From Saprolegnia diclina VS20 (taxonomy: Eukaryota > Oomycota > Saprolegniomycetes > Saprolegniales > Saprolegniaceae): a DNA stretch of 64,000 bases. The DNA lies in the NCBI RefSeq assembly GCF_000281045.1, contig NW_008246105.1:281723-345722 (forward strand). The letters run 5' to 3'. Below are positions 33,508 to 42,896 of this stretch, in pieces. Each line of letters starts with the position of its first letter. Positions within the stretch are counted from its first letter, which is position 1. The notes beneath the pieces are model-generated. The model saw nothing but the letters and a program-made list of their open reading frames with translations, had not been told where the DNA came from and searched no databases. Made by a program: the position numbers and the translations under genes.

Positions 33508-33917
33508 GGCTCGATGTGATCTTATTGTGCGCTTGGCCAATGGATTCGTCTCGCCATTTATTTCATTTCGCGCGCTGCCCAATCACACACCGACGTTTCT
33601 GGAATATTGCCCAATCCCACGGCGCTTCAATCTACACTATATTTAAAGTCAAAATTGGTGTTGAATGTAGAGCCGACATCCCAGTCCTTGTCGCGACACG
33701 GCTCTCTTCGCCAAAGCCTAATGCAGCATCCCTTTTTCTTTTCTAGAGATGAGGTCGTGCGGATGCGCGCGCGACGTGTATGGGCTGGAACTGGACCGCT
33801 TGTTAAAGAGTACACTATTTGACAATGTGATATGGTGTTTTTCACACATGTGAAAAACAGCGTGCATTGAAAGGCGAAGAGGGTGAAAAATTCGAAGTGG
33901 ACGCAGCCAGCAGCAGC
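33508..33917. promoter_or_regulatory. Divergent promoter region, DBP4 / PGGT1B
   Basis: About 410 bp (360 bp if the plus gene starts at ATG 33867) between head-to-head genes. AT-rich patches occur at 33630-33660 and 33800-33850. No gene is supported. Confidence 0.45.
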
Positions 33918-35023
33918 ATGGATCGGGAGGCGCATGTGCTCTTCTTCCTCCGCCACGTGCGCAAGCTGCCAGAGCCGTACGCGGGCCAGGACCACCACCG
34001 CGTCGTGCTCCTCTTCTTCTGCATACATGGCCTCGCGATCCTCGGCGAGCTCGACCGCGTCGACAAGAAGGAGCTCATCGAGTGGGTCTACTCGCTGCAG
34101 GTGCACCCCGATCGCCGCGACCGTAGCATCAACGTGGCCGACTGCGGCTTCCGCGGCTCGCCCTGGATGGGCAATGTCTTTGGCCAGCGGCCCAAGGACT
34201 ATGAGAGCAGCACATACGACGTGGCCCACATCGCCTCGACGTATGCGTCAATCGCGATCCTCCGGACGCTTGGCGACAACTTGAGCCGCGTCAACAAGCA
34301 AGCCGTCACCGCGTCCCTCCGCCACCTCCAAAACCCAGCAACGGGCGGGTGCAAAGCGATCTTACATCCATCGTTGTCACAATTGCGCTAGGTTCTCGGC
34401 GAGCTCCCTCGGCACCGAGGAAGATCTGCGCTTCGTCTTTTGCGCCTGCGCCATCTCGCACATGCTCAACGACTGGTCGGGCGTCGACCGCGACGGCGTC
34501 GTGCGCTACGTCAATGCGTGTGCGGTGCGTTGCGCGTGTGCTTGATAGGAATCATCCTAACGACACTTGGTAGACGTACGAGGGCGGCCTTGGCATGAAC
34601 CCGGGCCTCGAGGCGCAGGGCGGCGTGACCTACTGCGGCATGGCGTCGCTAGCGCTCTGCGGCCGGCTCGCGCAGGTGGACTTTTCGATCCAGAAGCTGC
34701 TTCGCTGGCTCGTTTCTCGACAGCAAGGGGGCTTCCAGGGCCGCACCAACAAGACGCCAGACAGCTGCTACGCCTTCTGGGACGGCGCGACGCTGCAGAT
34801 GCTCGGGTTCCACAACCTCGTGGACATTCCCAGCGTCCGCAAGTTTGTGCTCTCGTGCCAGTTCGCGCACGGCGGCGGGATCGCCAAGTTCCCCGACACG
34901 TATCCCGACGTCATGCATGCCTACTACAGCCTCGCGTGGCTCAGCATCGCGGGCGAGCATGGCTTGTTGCCGCTCGAGACAAAGCTGCAGGTGCCGTTGC
35001 CCAAGAAGCCGTCGCATAAGTAG
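33918..35023 (+). CDS. PGGT1B: Protein geranylgeranyltransferase type I beta subunit
   Basis: Three exons (intron 1 near 34350-34392, intron 2 near 34526-34573). Features of the prenyltransferase beta alpha-alpha barrel are clear: REAHVLFFLRHVRKLPEPY, STYDVAHIASTYASIAIL, TYEGGLGMNPGLEAQGGVTY, GFQGRTNKTPDSCYAFWDGA and PDVMHAYYSLAWLSIAG. The Asp and Cys of PDSCYAFW and the His of HAYY fit the catalytic zinc ligands. The QGGVTYCGMASLALCG and RTNKTPDSCYAFW motifs resemble GGTase-I more than farnesyltransferase or Rab GGTase. It transfers geranylgeranyl from GGPP to CaaL proteins such as Rho GTPases with a common alpha subunit. ATG 33918 begins just before the conserved region; ATG 33867 is in frame. 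Confidence 0.9.
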
Positions 35024-35404
35024 CGAGTTCGTCGATATTAGTGTAATACAATTGGTATGCAGAGGCAACCGAGTCTGTGGACAGCCTCGTCTGTGGCGGC
35101 GGATCGGCGCGGCCGACTGCAAGCCGACTGCAAGCCGACTGCAAGCCGACTGCAAGCCGACTGCAAGCCGCAGAAAGGCCATACGGTTGATGGTATATTA
35201 ATATGAATAAAAATATGGCCAAAAATCGAAGCGGCCACTGCAAAAGAACCAATCGCAGCGCGGGATTCTGCGGCGGACAGCGTAGAAGCCAATCCGCGTC
35301 GTCTATTTAAAAGCGGTCGATGATGAGCGTGAATAATAATAATACAGCCCCACGAGCAACGAAATGCTGTCACATTCGGTTTCTCCTCGGTTTCAGCAAG
35401 CAGC
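35024..35404. promoter_or_regulatory. Intergenic region with 11-nt tandem repeat
   Basis: 381 bp holding the 11-nt repeat at 35115-35169 and the promoter of the coiled-coil gene at 35405, with a TATTTAAA-like box at 35302-35310. Confidence 0.5.
35115..35169. repeat. 11-nt tandem repeat x 5
   Basis: Five perfect consecutive copies of GACTGCAAGCC. The array sits between the prenyltransferase stop codon and the next gene. Confidence 0.95.
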
Positions 35405-36325
35405 ATGTTCTCGACGTTCGCCACGCAGACGGGCACGCGCCCGCGCTTTGACGCCAACGGCATGAAGGCGGCCTTTGGCTACGACGCCATGAGCCGTAGC
35501 ACCTTCCTGGTCTACGTGCTCATGGCCATCGCGCGTATCGAGAAAGCCATTGGCAGCTTGGTTTCCGCGCCGATGACGGTGACCGCCCACGCCGCCATGA
35601 GCTCGGCGCTCCACGGCATCAAGGGACCTCTCACCGCGGTCCCCAACGACAAGCTCGGCCGCGCCATCTCGGCCGACGGCGGCCTCGTGGTGGTTGCGAC
35701 GGTCGCGTCGCCCGACTGCTACCCGACCGACAAGGTCGCTGACCTTTCCAGCTCGGCAGGGTTCCTGCACACGTATGTGGTGTCGGACGTGTCGATCAAG
35801 GTGACCGACGTCACATCGTCGGCGAACGTCACCGTGCTCGACGGCCCTCTTTGGTGCGTGTTGTTGCGTCACCTTGACACGCAGAACGTCTCGGCGGACG
35901 AGCTGCGCGAGGCCTTCAACGCCGTCGCGCGCGACTGCAATCACTTTGTCGTCAAGGACAACTTTTTGCCCAAGGCGCCTCCGTCGAACATTGCGGGAGC
36001 TGCGCACAATGCGCTAAAGCGCAAGTATGACGAGGTCGTCAAGGAGCGCGATGCACTGGTCAAGGAGCGCAATGCAGTGGTCGAGGAGCGCAATGCACTG
36101 ATCAAGGAGCACGATGCACTGATCAAGAAGCACGATGCACTGATCAAGAAGCACGATGCACTGATCAAGGAGCACGATGCAGTGGTCCATGACATGAAAG
36201 ACACGACGGCGGCATTGGCCGCAAGCCAGTGCGCGGAAGTGGCGGCCAAGAATGCGGCTATGCGCTACAAGGCCGATAACGACAAGCACCGCCAGAGCCG
36301 CTTCAATACCGACACGTATTTTTAA
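35405..36325 (+). CDS. Hypothetical protein with heptad-repeat coiled coil
   Basis: Intronless, 306 aa. The first 205 residues form an unrecognised domain (TRPRFDANGMKAAFGYDAM, STFLVYVLMAIARIEKA, VTVLDGPLWCVLLRHLD, ELREAFNAVARDCNHFVVKD). Residues about 208-263 are eight consecutive heptads (RDALVKE, RNAVVEE, HDALIKK and similar), predicting a coiled coil, followed by a charged tail ending NTDTYF. A decayed paralogue lies about 5 kb upstream at 30250. Start ATG 35405 is the first in frame and the pseudogene similarity begins there. Function unknown. Confidence 0.75.
   Translation: MFSTFATQTGTRPRFDANGMKAAFGYDAMSRSTFLVYVLMAIARIEKAIGSLVSAPMTVTAHAAMSSALHGIKGPLTAVPNDKLGRAISADGGLVVVATVASPDCYPTDKVADLSSSAGFLHTYVVSDVSIKVTDVTSSANVTVLDGPLWCVLLRHLDTQNVSADELREAFNAVARDCNHFVVKDNFLPKAPPSNIAGAAHNALKRKYDEVVKERDALVKERNAVVEERNALIKEHDALIKKHDALIKKHDALIKEHDAVVHDMKDTTAALAASQCAEVAAKNAAMRYKADNDKHRQSRFNTDTYF
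36026..36193 (+). repeat. In-frame 21-nt coding repeat (8 heptads)
   Basis: Eight head-to-tail 21-nt units encode successive seven-residue blocks of the coiled coil; the central units are nearly identical at nucleotide level (ACGATGCACTGATCAAG core), consistent with recent repeat expansion. Confidence 0.9.
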
Positions 36326-39300
36326 CATACCACCATCAAGGTTTCAAGCAGCGTAACATCGTAAGATGACTAACAACAACATTATTGATTCCATTTACAC
36401 TCCTGGTTGAATGAAATACATGGTATTGGTTGGCGGCGGCTAAATCACGCGGGATTTGACCTCGGCGCAGTCACTCGTGCTGCGCGGCTCTAGCCGCTTT
36501 GATGGCGATTGCCATGGGCTTGGCAGTGGTAGACAAGTTCGGAGTGAAAGACGCGATCGTATCAGACGTTGAGCTAGACGCTGGCGCGGATCGCCGGCCG
36601 GACGTATTGGCATGCCGCTGGGTGGATGTTTTAGGCCGTCGAGAAGAGGTAGTCTGAGAGTGTCATGACGCTTGTTAGGTCTTGTTCGGCTGGTGCACAT
36701 GGACATGCAGCTAGATGACGCAGAGGATCACGTAGTAGGCACGTCTACAAACCCGATCGTAGGATCCCGAATAGTCTAGGCGGTTAGGATATATGGTTTT
36801 CACATACCCGATCGTCTCGGCATGGGCGTTTCAACGTATCGGTAGAGATTAGAAATAGAGTTTTTAGGAGGAGCAGGCAAAGGCCAGTTAAACCTCGACA
36901 CTTTCGATTTGGCTTCGGCCTCCTAAGTCTCAATCTTGGGGCATGCCATACTTCAGCTCTCGCAACGAGGTCTCGAAACCAAAGAGCACCTGCGCGTATC
37001 CGCTCCCGGGCGTGGCCCCAGGGGCCGTTCTGTCATCCCTAGAAGCGCATCTGCACCTGCTCCGCATGGACAGCCGCAGCACCGACCGGTCGTGTTCCGC
37101 TACGACGCCAGCGCTTCGACTCCACGACGGCAGCAGCGCCCCGGTCATCTCGACACCGGCGATTTGACTTAACTGCGGCAGCGGTGTCCGGTAGTCTCGT
37201 GCTTTGACGCCGACGCTTTTTCCAACGACGGCAGCAGCGTCCTGGTCGTCTCGTGGTTTGACACCGGTGCATCATCTCAACTCGTCTCGTCCTTCGACAC
37301 CGACGGTCCGCTGCAATGACGGCAGCAGCATCCCGGTCGTCTCGTCCAACGACGCCGACGCTTTCCCCCACGAAGGCAGCAGCGTCCCGGGCGTCTCTCG
37401 CTTCGACGGCGATGGCAACAGCGACCCGACGGCACCGATACATCAATGCGGCGACGGCAGCGACGACCCGACGTCTCTTGCTTCGACACCGGCGCACCAA
37501 CAGCGCTGGACGTTCAGCCAACATTGTGCCCCAGCCGCATCGAAGCATGCGTGCCCCTTGCGGAGATCGCGCCCGACGCACAGTTGGTGCGAAACGAAGA
37601 TCCTACGTGTGCATGCGCGCCGCCGTACCCAGCGACTCTGGCACGGCGACCTTGCAACTGGATCAAGCCGCGCTTTCGCAGCGCCCGCTTATCGACTTAC
37701 CCTCGCAGTGGGTACATCAAACGTTGTGCACGTCGGAGCAGCGTCAGTGTCTGTCCGAGCGGCGTCGCCGTGAGCGTACCTCCCCCGGAGACCGCGGCCG
37801 AGCCAACTTTGGTGATCAACCACGATCCTACGTATGCATGCGCGCCCCCGTACCTAGCGACTCTGGCTCGACGACCTTGCAACTGGATCAAGCCGCGCAT
37901 TCGCAGCCCTCGCGCAACACAAGCGTACTCACTATGTTTACCGCTAGAATCACCCACGAAAGACGACAAGTCCCCGACAACAACACTCGTCACGTCTAAG
38001 CACCTCAAGCACCGCTCTATTTGGAGGCTGTGCTGCTGAGCCACTCTCGATATCTACATCAAACGGCGAGCGCGGCCAAGTCGCGCAAGATCGACAACCA
38101 GCAGTCGCGTCAAGATCCCCCGTCTCTCCCGACCAACGACTTCTCCAAGACGCAAGGCAGATCACGCGCCGTCACCACCCATGCACGGCTTCACACACTG
38201 GCGCGGCTTTCAAGCGAGCGGCGCGACCAAGATCGCTCCGAGACGGAATACCGCCAACGGACGCCGACCAGGTGACGATCGACATCAGCACCGACGCAGA
38301 CGACAAGCACCGCCACGTTTGCACGCAGCAGCCAACACCAAGGCTCGTTCGCGCGACTCTGAAGAACTGCAGCGGCAGCGAGCAAGATGCACCACGTTTT
38401 CAACTCGACGCCTCACTACGAACGACCACACCCGACCGTCAGTCTCGAGCGACACCGAGACGTACGCAATCACCAAGACGAGGCGTCAAGAGCACAAGCA
38501 CAGACCTCGGTCGACCGGTGCGCATACAATCGTCAACCATCCGTCAACGACGCCGCTCTCCTATGACTGGGAACCGCCTCGCCAACCCATGGCAGGCGAG
38601 GTGATCAACCTCCTTTGCCCCCTTTGCTGGCAACAAGCGCGACTCCTGAAAGCTCGAGTTCGGCGGCCGATGCAATGGTGGCAGAGTCATCGTAGAAGCG
38701 TCGTCCTAGTGGCGGGTCGGGAGCTGCTGGCGCGTCCGTGGCGGGGCGCGTGCAGCTCTGTGTGCCTCATGCTTGCAGTGCCGTCGTCATGCACATGGAA
38801 GCGAGGTTCTAGCGCTGTGCCAATTGGAAAAAAGAATGGTTTTTGACCAATCCACATCAAGTTCCAGTTCAACCTTGAACTTCAAGAGGTTGAAAGCTTG
38901 GGATTCCTGCCACCTCCATGAACAAGCTCGATTGTCAGCCTAGCACCGACCGATCTCTTTGCAACAAACACACACAAGCTACATCGAGTACACATTTCGA
39001 CGGGAGCCAGAATCACAGGAGCTGCTCGCAGCATTGCACATTCGAGTGCTGAGGACCATCGGTACGATTGTAGCCGACCTTTCCTGCGTCTAAATGCATG
39101 GGAACGAGCGTTGCTACGGACAAGTAGTAGAAGCCGACTGCTGTCGCACAAGCTGACGCTCGAAATCTTGTCGCCGTCTGCCTATGCTCATCTTGTGATA
39201 AAGCTACTCCGTGGCACCTTTTCGGGTTCGCTTTGTGTTACTCGCGCGCTCGGTCATCAGCATGATCTGCGTCGTGAGGTGCGCGTCGCCTTCTTTCGCC

Positions 39301-39342
39301 ATCACACACTTTGGCTTTTGATCGCACTCCAGCAACAGCAGC
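36326..39342. other. 3 kb repeat-rich region without supported genes
   Basis: No convincing gene. 37090-37500 holds degenerate repeats with the core ACGGCAGCAGCGTCC and GTCGTCTCG. An ~88-nt direct repeat lies at 37596-37683 and 37820-37907. A 24-nt block at 36773-36796 has an exact inverted match at 17937-17960. Open frames up to 227 codons overlap in several phases and have repetitive composition, so they look like by-products of the repeats. Confidence 0.55.
37596..37907 (+). repeat. ~88-nt direct repeat pair
   Basis: The segment containing CTTGCAACTGGATCAAGCCG and TGCATGCGCGCC occurs at about 37596-37683 and again at about 37820-37907 with a few substitutions, about 224 nt apart start to start. 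Confidence 0.75.
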
Positions 39343-40764
39343 ATGGACGCACCTCCGTTGCAGCGCCCGCATGGGCCCGCGCGCAGCGTCTTCGAGACTC
39401 GCATGCTTCGTTTCATCTTTCGCTTTGTGGGTTGTCCGAGCGACCTCTTTGCAGCGATCCGCGCGTTCCCGGTCGAGATCCTCCCGATTGGCTACCCGAG
39501 CCTCCTCACGATGGCCGACGCGATCAGCGACGACCAGGTTGTGCCGTTCTTACCGATCGATCACCCGCGCCTCGACGCGCGAGACATAGCTCGCGGGCTT
39601 GAGGTGGTGCCGCTGCTCAGCTTCTTCTCGCCGGCCGGCATTGCGCGACAGCAGGTGTTTCGTGTGCCAGTGACGATGGATCTGCCGGCGGTGCCAAGTT
39701 GCCTCGTCCAAACGACTACAGCGCTCCATTGCGACGCGCTTGGCGTGATGTTGCCGCTCTTGATGGACAACGCTCACGATCACGTGATTGCGATCTCGGG
39801 TCGCATCGCCATCAACGGGGCAGCCATTATCTGGACGCTTGGTGCGTTCGAGCGCTCTCGTCGCGTCGACAGCTTGCACGTCTTTGACCTATTCTCGCGA
39901 ATGGTCACTGAGTGCCCCGAGACGGTGCTCACGGCCATCTCGCGCTTCATCAACTGCCATGGGGCGACGTTGAAGTGCGTCTATCTGCGTCACTTTGGGC
40001 TATCCCACCCGCAGGCTGGTGGCCTCGCTCGGGCGCTGCGCCCGAGCAACGGCCTGCGCGACCTCAAGATTATGGGCTCGCTCGACACCGAGCGCTGCTT
40101 TGAAGCAACATTGCCCCATGCGGCGTTTGTCTACGGTCTGGCACCGACGCTGCTGCGGCTCACGCTGTGTCCGGTGGCGTTCTCTGACTCAATCATGGAG
40201 ACATTGGCGATGGCGCTTCGGGCGTCGCAGTTGACGCACCTCTCGCTCGATCTCATACGCGGGTCGTCGCGGGCGCTGCACGAGCTTTGTGGCGCCTTCC
40301 CGAACACGCTCGAGAGCCTGACCCTACACGACGTGCTCGTCACGACGGCTGACGATGTACGGCCTTTGGTCGCGACCGTTCAACGCGCCTCGCAACTGGA
40401 GCATCTGCACCTCCAAGTGGTGACTCTCGATGACATGGATGCACTACGCAGCGCCTTGGCCGACGTGTACCGAGCCGCCACCAACGCCCGCTCGCTGCAT
40501 ATCGGACACATGATCCGAGTTTCTGAGCTCATGGCGTGCACGGCGACACTCCGCCACCTGACCACGCTCTCGGTTGAGAGGCTGTTCAGCAACGACGCGA
40601 CGGCTTTGCTGCCGCTCGTGTACCAGCACGCGTCGCTCACCAAGATGATGATCTCCGGACTGACCTTGGCGCCCGCTTCTGTCCAGGCACTTCGCAATCA
40701 CCTCGCGGTAGACACTGCGCGGGCCATCACGATCAAAATTCTCGATGGCATCAACGGAATTTGA
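39343..40764 (+). CDS. LRR (RNI-like) protein, intronless
   Basis: A 473-aa open frame with irregular leucine-rich repeats in the second half: LKCVYLRHFGLSHPQAGGLA, LRDLKIMGSL, LLRLTLCPVAFSDSIMETLA, LTHLSLDLIRGSS, LESLTLHDVLVTTADDVRPL, LEHLHLQVVTLDDMDALRSA and LTTLSVERLFSNDATALLPL. The spacing of 26-30 residues fits ribonuclease-inhibitor-like LRRs. The N-terminal 100 residues (FIFRFVGCPSDLFAAI) could be a degenerate F-box-like segment, but this is not certain. No signal peptide or membrane helix is evident. Probably a protein-interaction scaffold. Confidence 0.75.
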   Translation: MDAPPLQRPHGPARSVFETRMLRFIFRFVGCPSDLFAAIRAFPVEILPIGYPSLLTMADAISDDQVVPFLPIDHPRLDARDIARGLEVVPLLSFFSPAGIARQQVFRVPVTMDLPAVPSCLVQTTTALHCDALGVMLPLLMDNAHDHVIAISGRIAINGAAIIWTLGAFERSRRVDSLHVFDLFSRMVTECPETVLTAISRFINCHGATLKCVYLRHFGLSHPQAGGLARALRPSNGLRDLKIMGSLDTERCFEATLPHAAFVYGLAPTLLRLTLCPVAFSDSIMETLAMALRASQLTHLSLDLIRGSSRALHELCGAFPNTLESLTLHDVLVTTADDVRPLVATVQRASQLEHLHLQVVTLDDMDALRSALADVYRAATNARSLHIGHMIRVSELMACTATLRHLTTLSVERLFSNDATALLPLVYQHASLTKMMISGLTLAPASVQALRNHLAVDTARAITIKILDGINGI

Positions 40765-42896
40765 TGTCGATCAATACGGCGAGATCTACGGCTTCAAGGT
40801 AACGAGCCGATCTATCACAAAACTATCAGTCCACATATCAAGTTTTGCATGTTTTCTTTATAATGTTTCGATACGCGGGAGTGCTCAGGAAGCGAAAAGG
40901 GCGTATTGCCTGAATTACAATGCCAGCCTCGGGGAGGAGTCGCGGGTTGAGCAACCTTAACACCCATTTCGCTTTATAAGCCGCTAACAACCAACTCCAT
41001 TCCGCAGAGCATGTAAATCAATGCTCAGGGGCCACGTCGACTGCTATCTCGCGGCGACGCATCGCATGCCACCCTTGACGCAGTGGTCGAGCCGGTAAAG
41101 GGCGTGAATNNNNNNNNNNNNNNNNNNNNNNNNNNNNNNNNNNNNNNNNNNNNNNNNNNNNNNNNNNNNNNNNNNNNNNNNNNNNNNNNNNNNNNNNNNN
41201 NNNNNNNNNNNNNNNNNNNNNNNNNNNNNNNNNNNNNNNNNNNNNNNNNNNNNNNNNNNNNNNNNNNNNNNNNNNNNNNNNNNNNNNNNNNNNNNNNNNN
41301 NNNNNNNNNNNNNNNNNNNNNNNNNNNNNNNNNNNNNNNNNNNNNNNNNNNNNNNNNNNNNNNNNNNNNNNNNNNNNNNNNNNNGACCGGCACATGCCTT
41401 TGGATTGCCAATGCGGTAACCTACTTACCTCCACGACATGAGAGCGATTTCGACTTATTTTCAACTCGTAGACCGCCGCGGAGACTGCAGAGACCACTCG
41501 GTAATCAAGGGACAACGCTTTTTCAGCTGCGTGTCGCCCACCTGTGCCCGTGTGCGTTGGAGCGCGAACCGCGACCAGCCAACGGAGGTGTCTGGAGCAA
41601 CGCGCGTCTCGGCGGCCAAAGCTCGTGCCCTCGCGCAATGATCACGACACAAGCAATGGTCGTCCGATCGATTTACACTCCATGTTCAGTCTTCGTCGAC
41701 GCCTCCAGCGAAGTCCAAAGCTGTCCAGAGTTGCTCGAAGAACGGCCATGATGACGCGAAGCATCATCATGTTCTGGACGCAGCTCCCACTAGCAATCTC
41801 GACGCATCTCGGCTGCAATTGCCGCGACCAAGCCAAGAAGAACTGACTAGAGCAACCTCGAGGGTCGAGAGCGTGAATCCGCTGCGTCCTTTGAGTGCGA
41901 CGGGGTCCTGCACGGGCATCTCGTGCCCTCGTCAGCATCGGTCGTTCCTGGCGCCACGTTTACGTGTGTCATCCTCGCGTTCGTTTCACGTGGACAGGCG
42001 CCATCTGGGCTTCCCGCATGGCATCTTGTGGATGGCTGTCCACACGCGACGGCACTGCGTGAAAGCCAATGAAGTCCACTTTGCCGTTTTCGTACCCGCG
42101 ACAACCGTCACTCTGCCAACCCACACTCTTCCATTCTGAAGTCGCTGGGGACCGTTGAGAGCAGCGTCAAGGCTGTGGCGCGAAGGAGGTATGGACATGG
42201 AAGGACGCAAAGATCCGCTTTAGCTACTACGGGTGCGCCAGTGGCTCTGGGGCTCTGGGGCTGGGGCATCGCGGCCGAGAAAAAGTGGACTTCGCTCGTG
42301 TTCGTGACGATCATCGCGTCAAGTAGCTGGTCGCGCCAGGTGCACGTGCAGCCGCGGGACTTCGACGGATTTCTCTCCAGGCCATCGTTTCTCCCGATCA
42401 CTATTTGGGACAAACCCGACGCATATCTTTCGGGCGCTTTCATTGGTCCATTTCCATTCCTATTGGCCAATCAAACACGTGGTCTTGACAGCGGCGGCGC
42501 CGCCACCACCAGCATCGCGTGACGCCAGGATCTCTCTTGCCTCGGTCGTCGACTACCCAACCGTGGAACCATAGTGGCAATACTCCGAGCTCCTTCTTCT
42601 CGCTTTTTGGCCTCTGTAGTCGTACAGAACGCCGACTTTGCGATGGCGCGCGTCGATTTCGCGCGGGAACGACGTCATTGCTCTGAGTGGGATTTACTGG
42701 TGGGAAACCTCACCGTACAGTGTAACTTGAGCGCGTAGCGCAATCTCTGGAGGTAGGTGTCGCGTGTAAATCACGTTTCCCACGTCGTCCCACAGCCTCT
42801 GCGGTGCCACGTACATTTCCCACGGCAGTTTTACACACGGGATCGTGTGCGCCACGGACACATCCTTCGCGCTCGGAGCTCATTTTGGATTTCACC
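40765..42896. other. Intergenic region with 275-N gap
   Basis: About 2.1 kb with an assembly gap at 41110-41384. The open frame at 42175-42522 has no recognisable features. The last ~100 bases are the promoter of the fusion enzyme. Confidence 0.5.
41110..41384. other. Assembly gap (275 N)
   Basis: A run of 275 undetermined bases. Unlike the first gap, its length is not a round default and the flanks do not appear duplicated, so it may be a sized gap with real missing sequence. Confidence 0.95.

Noticed and set aside
37204-37999. Open frames of 189 and 227 codons in overlapping phases
   Set aside because: Composition follows the local repeats, frames conflict, and no intron model yields one protein.
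38021-38846. Successive Arg/Ser/Thr-rich open frames
   Set aside because: Low-complexity translations in three phases without conserved motifs.
42175-42522. 115-codon open frame upstream of the fusion enzyme
   Set aside because: Trp-rich but otherwise featureless; no support as a gene.
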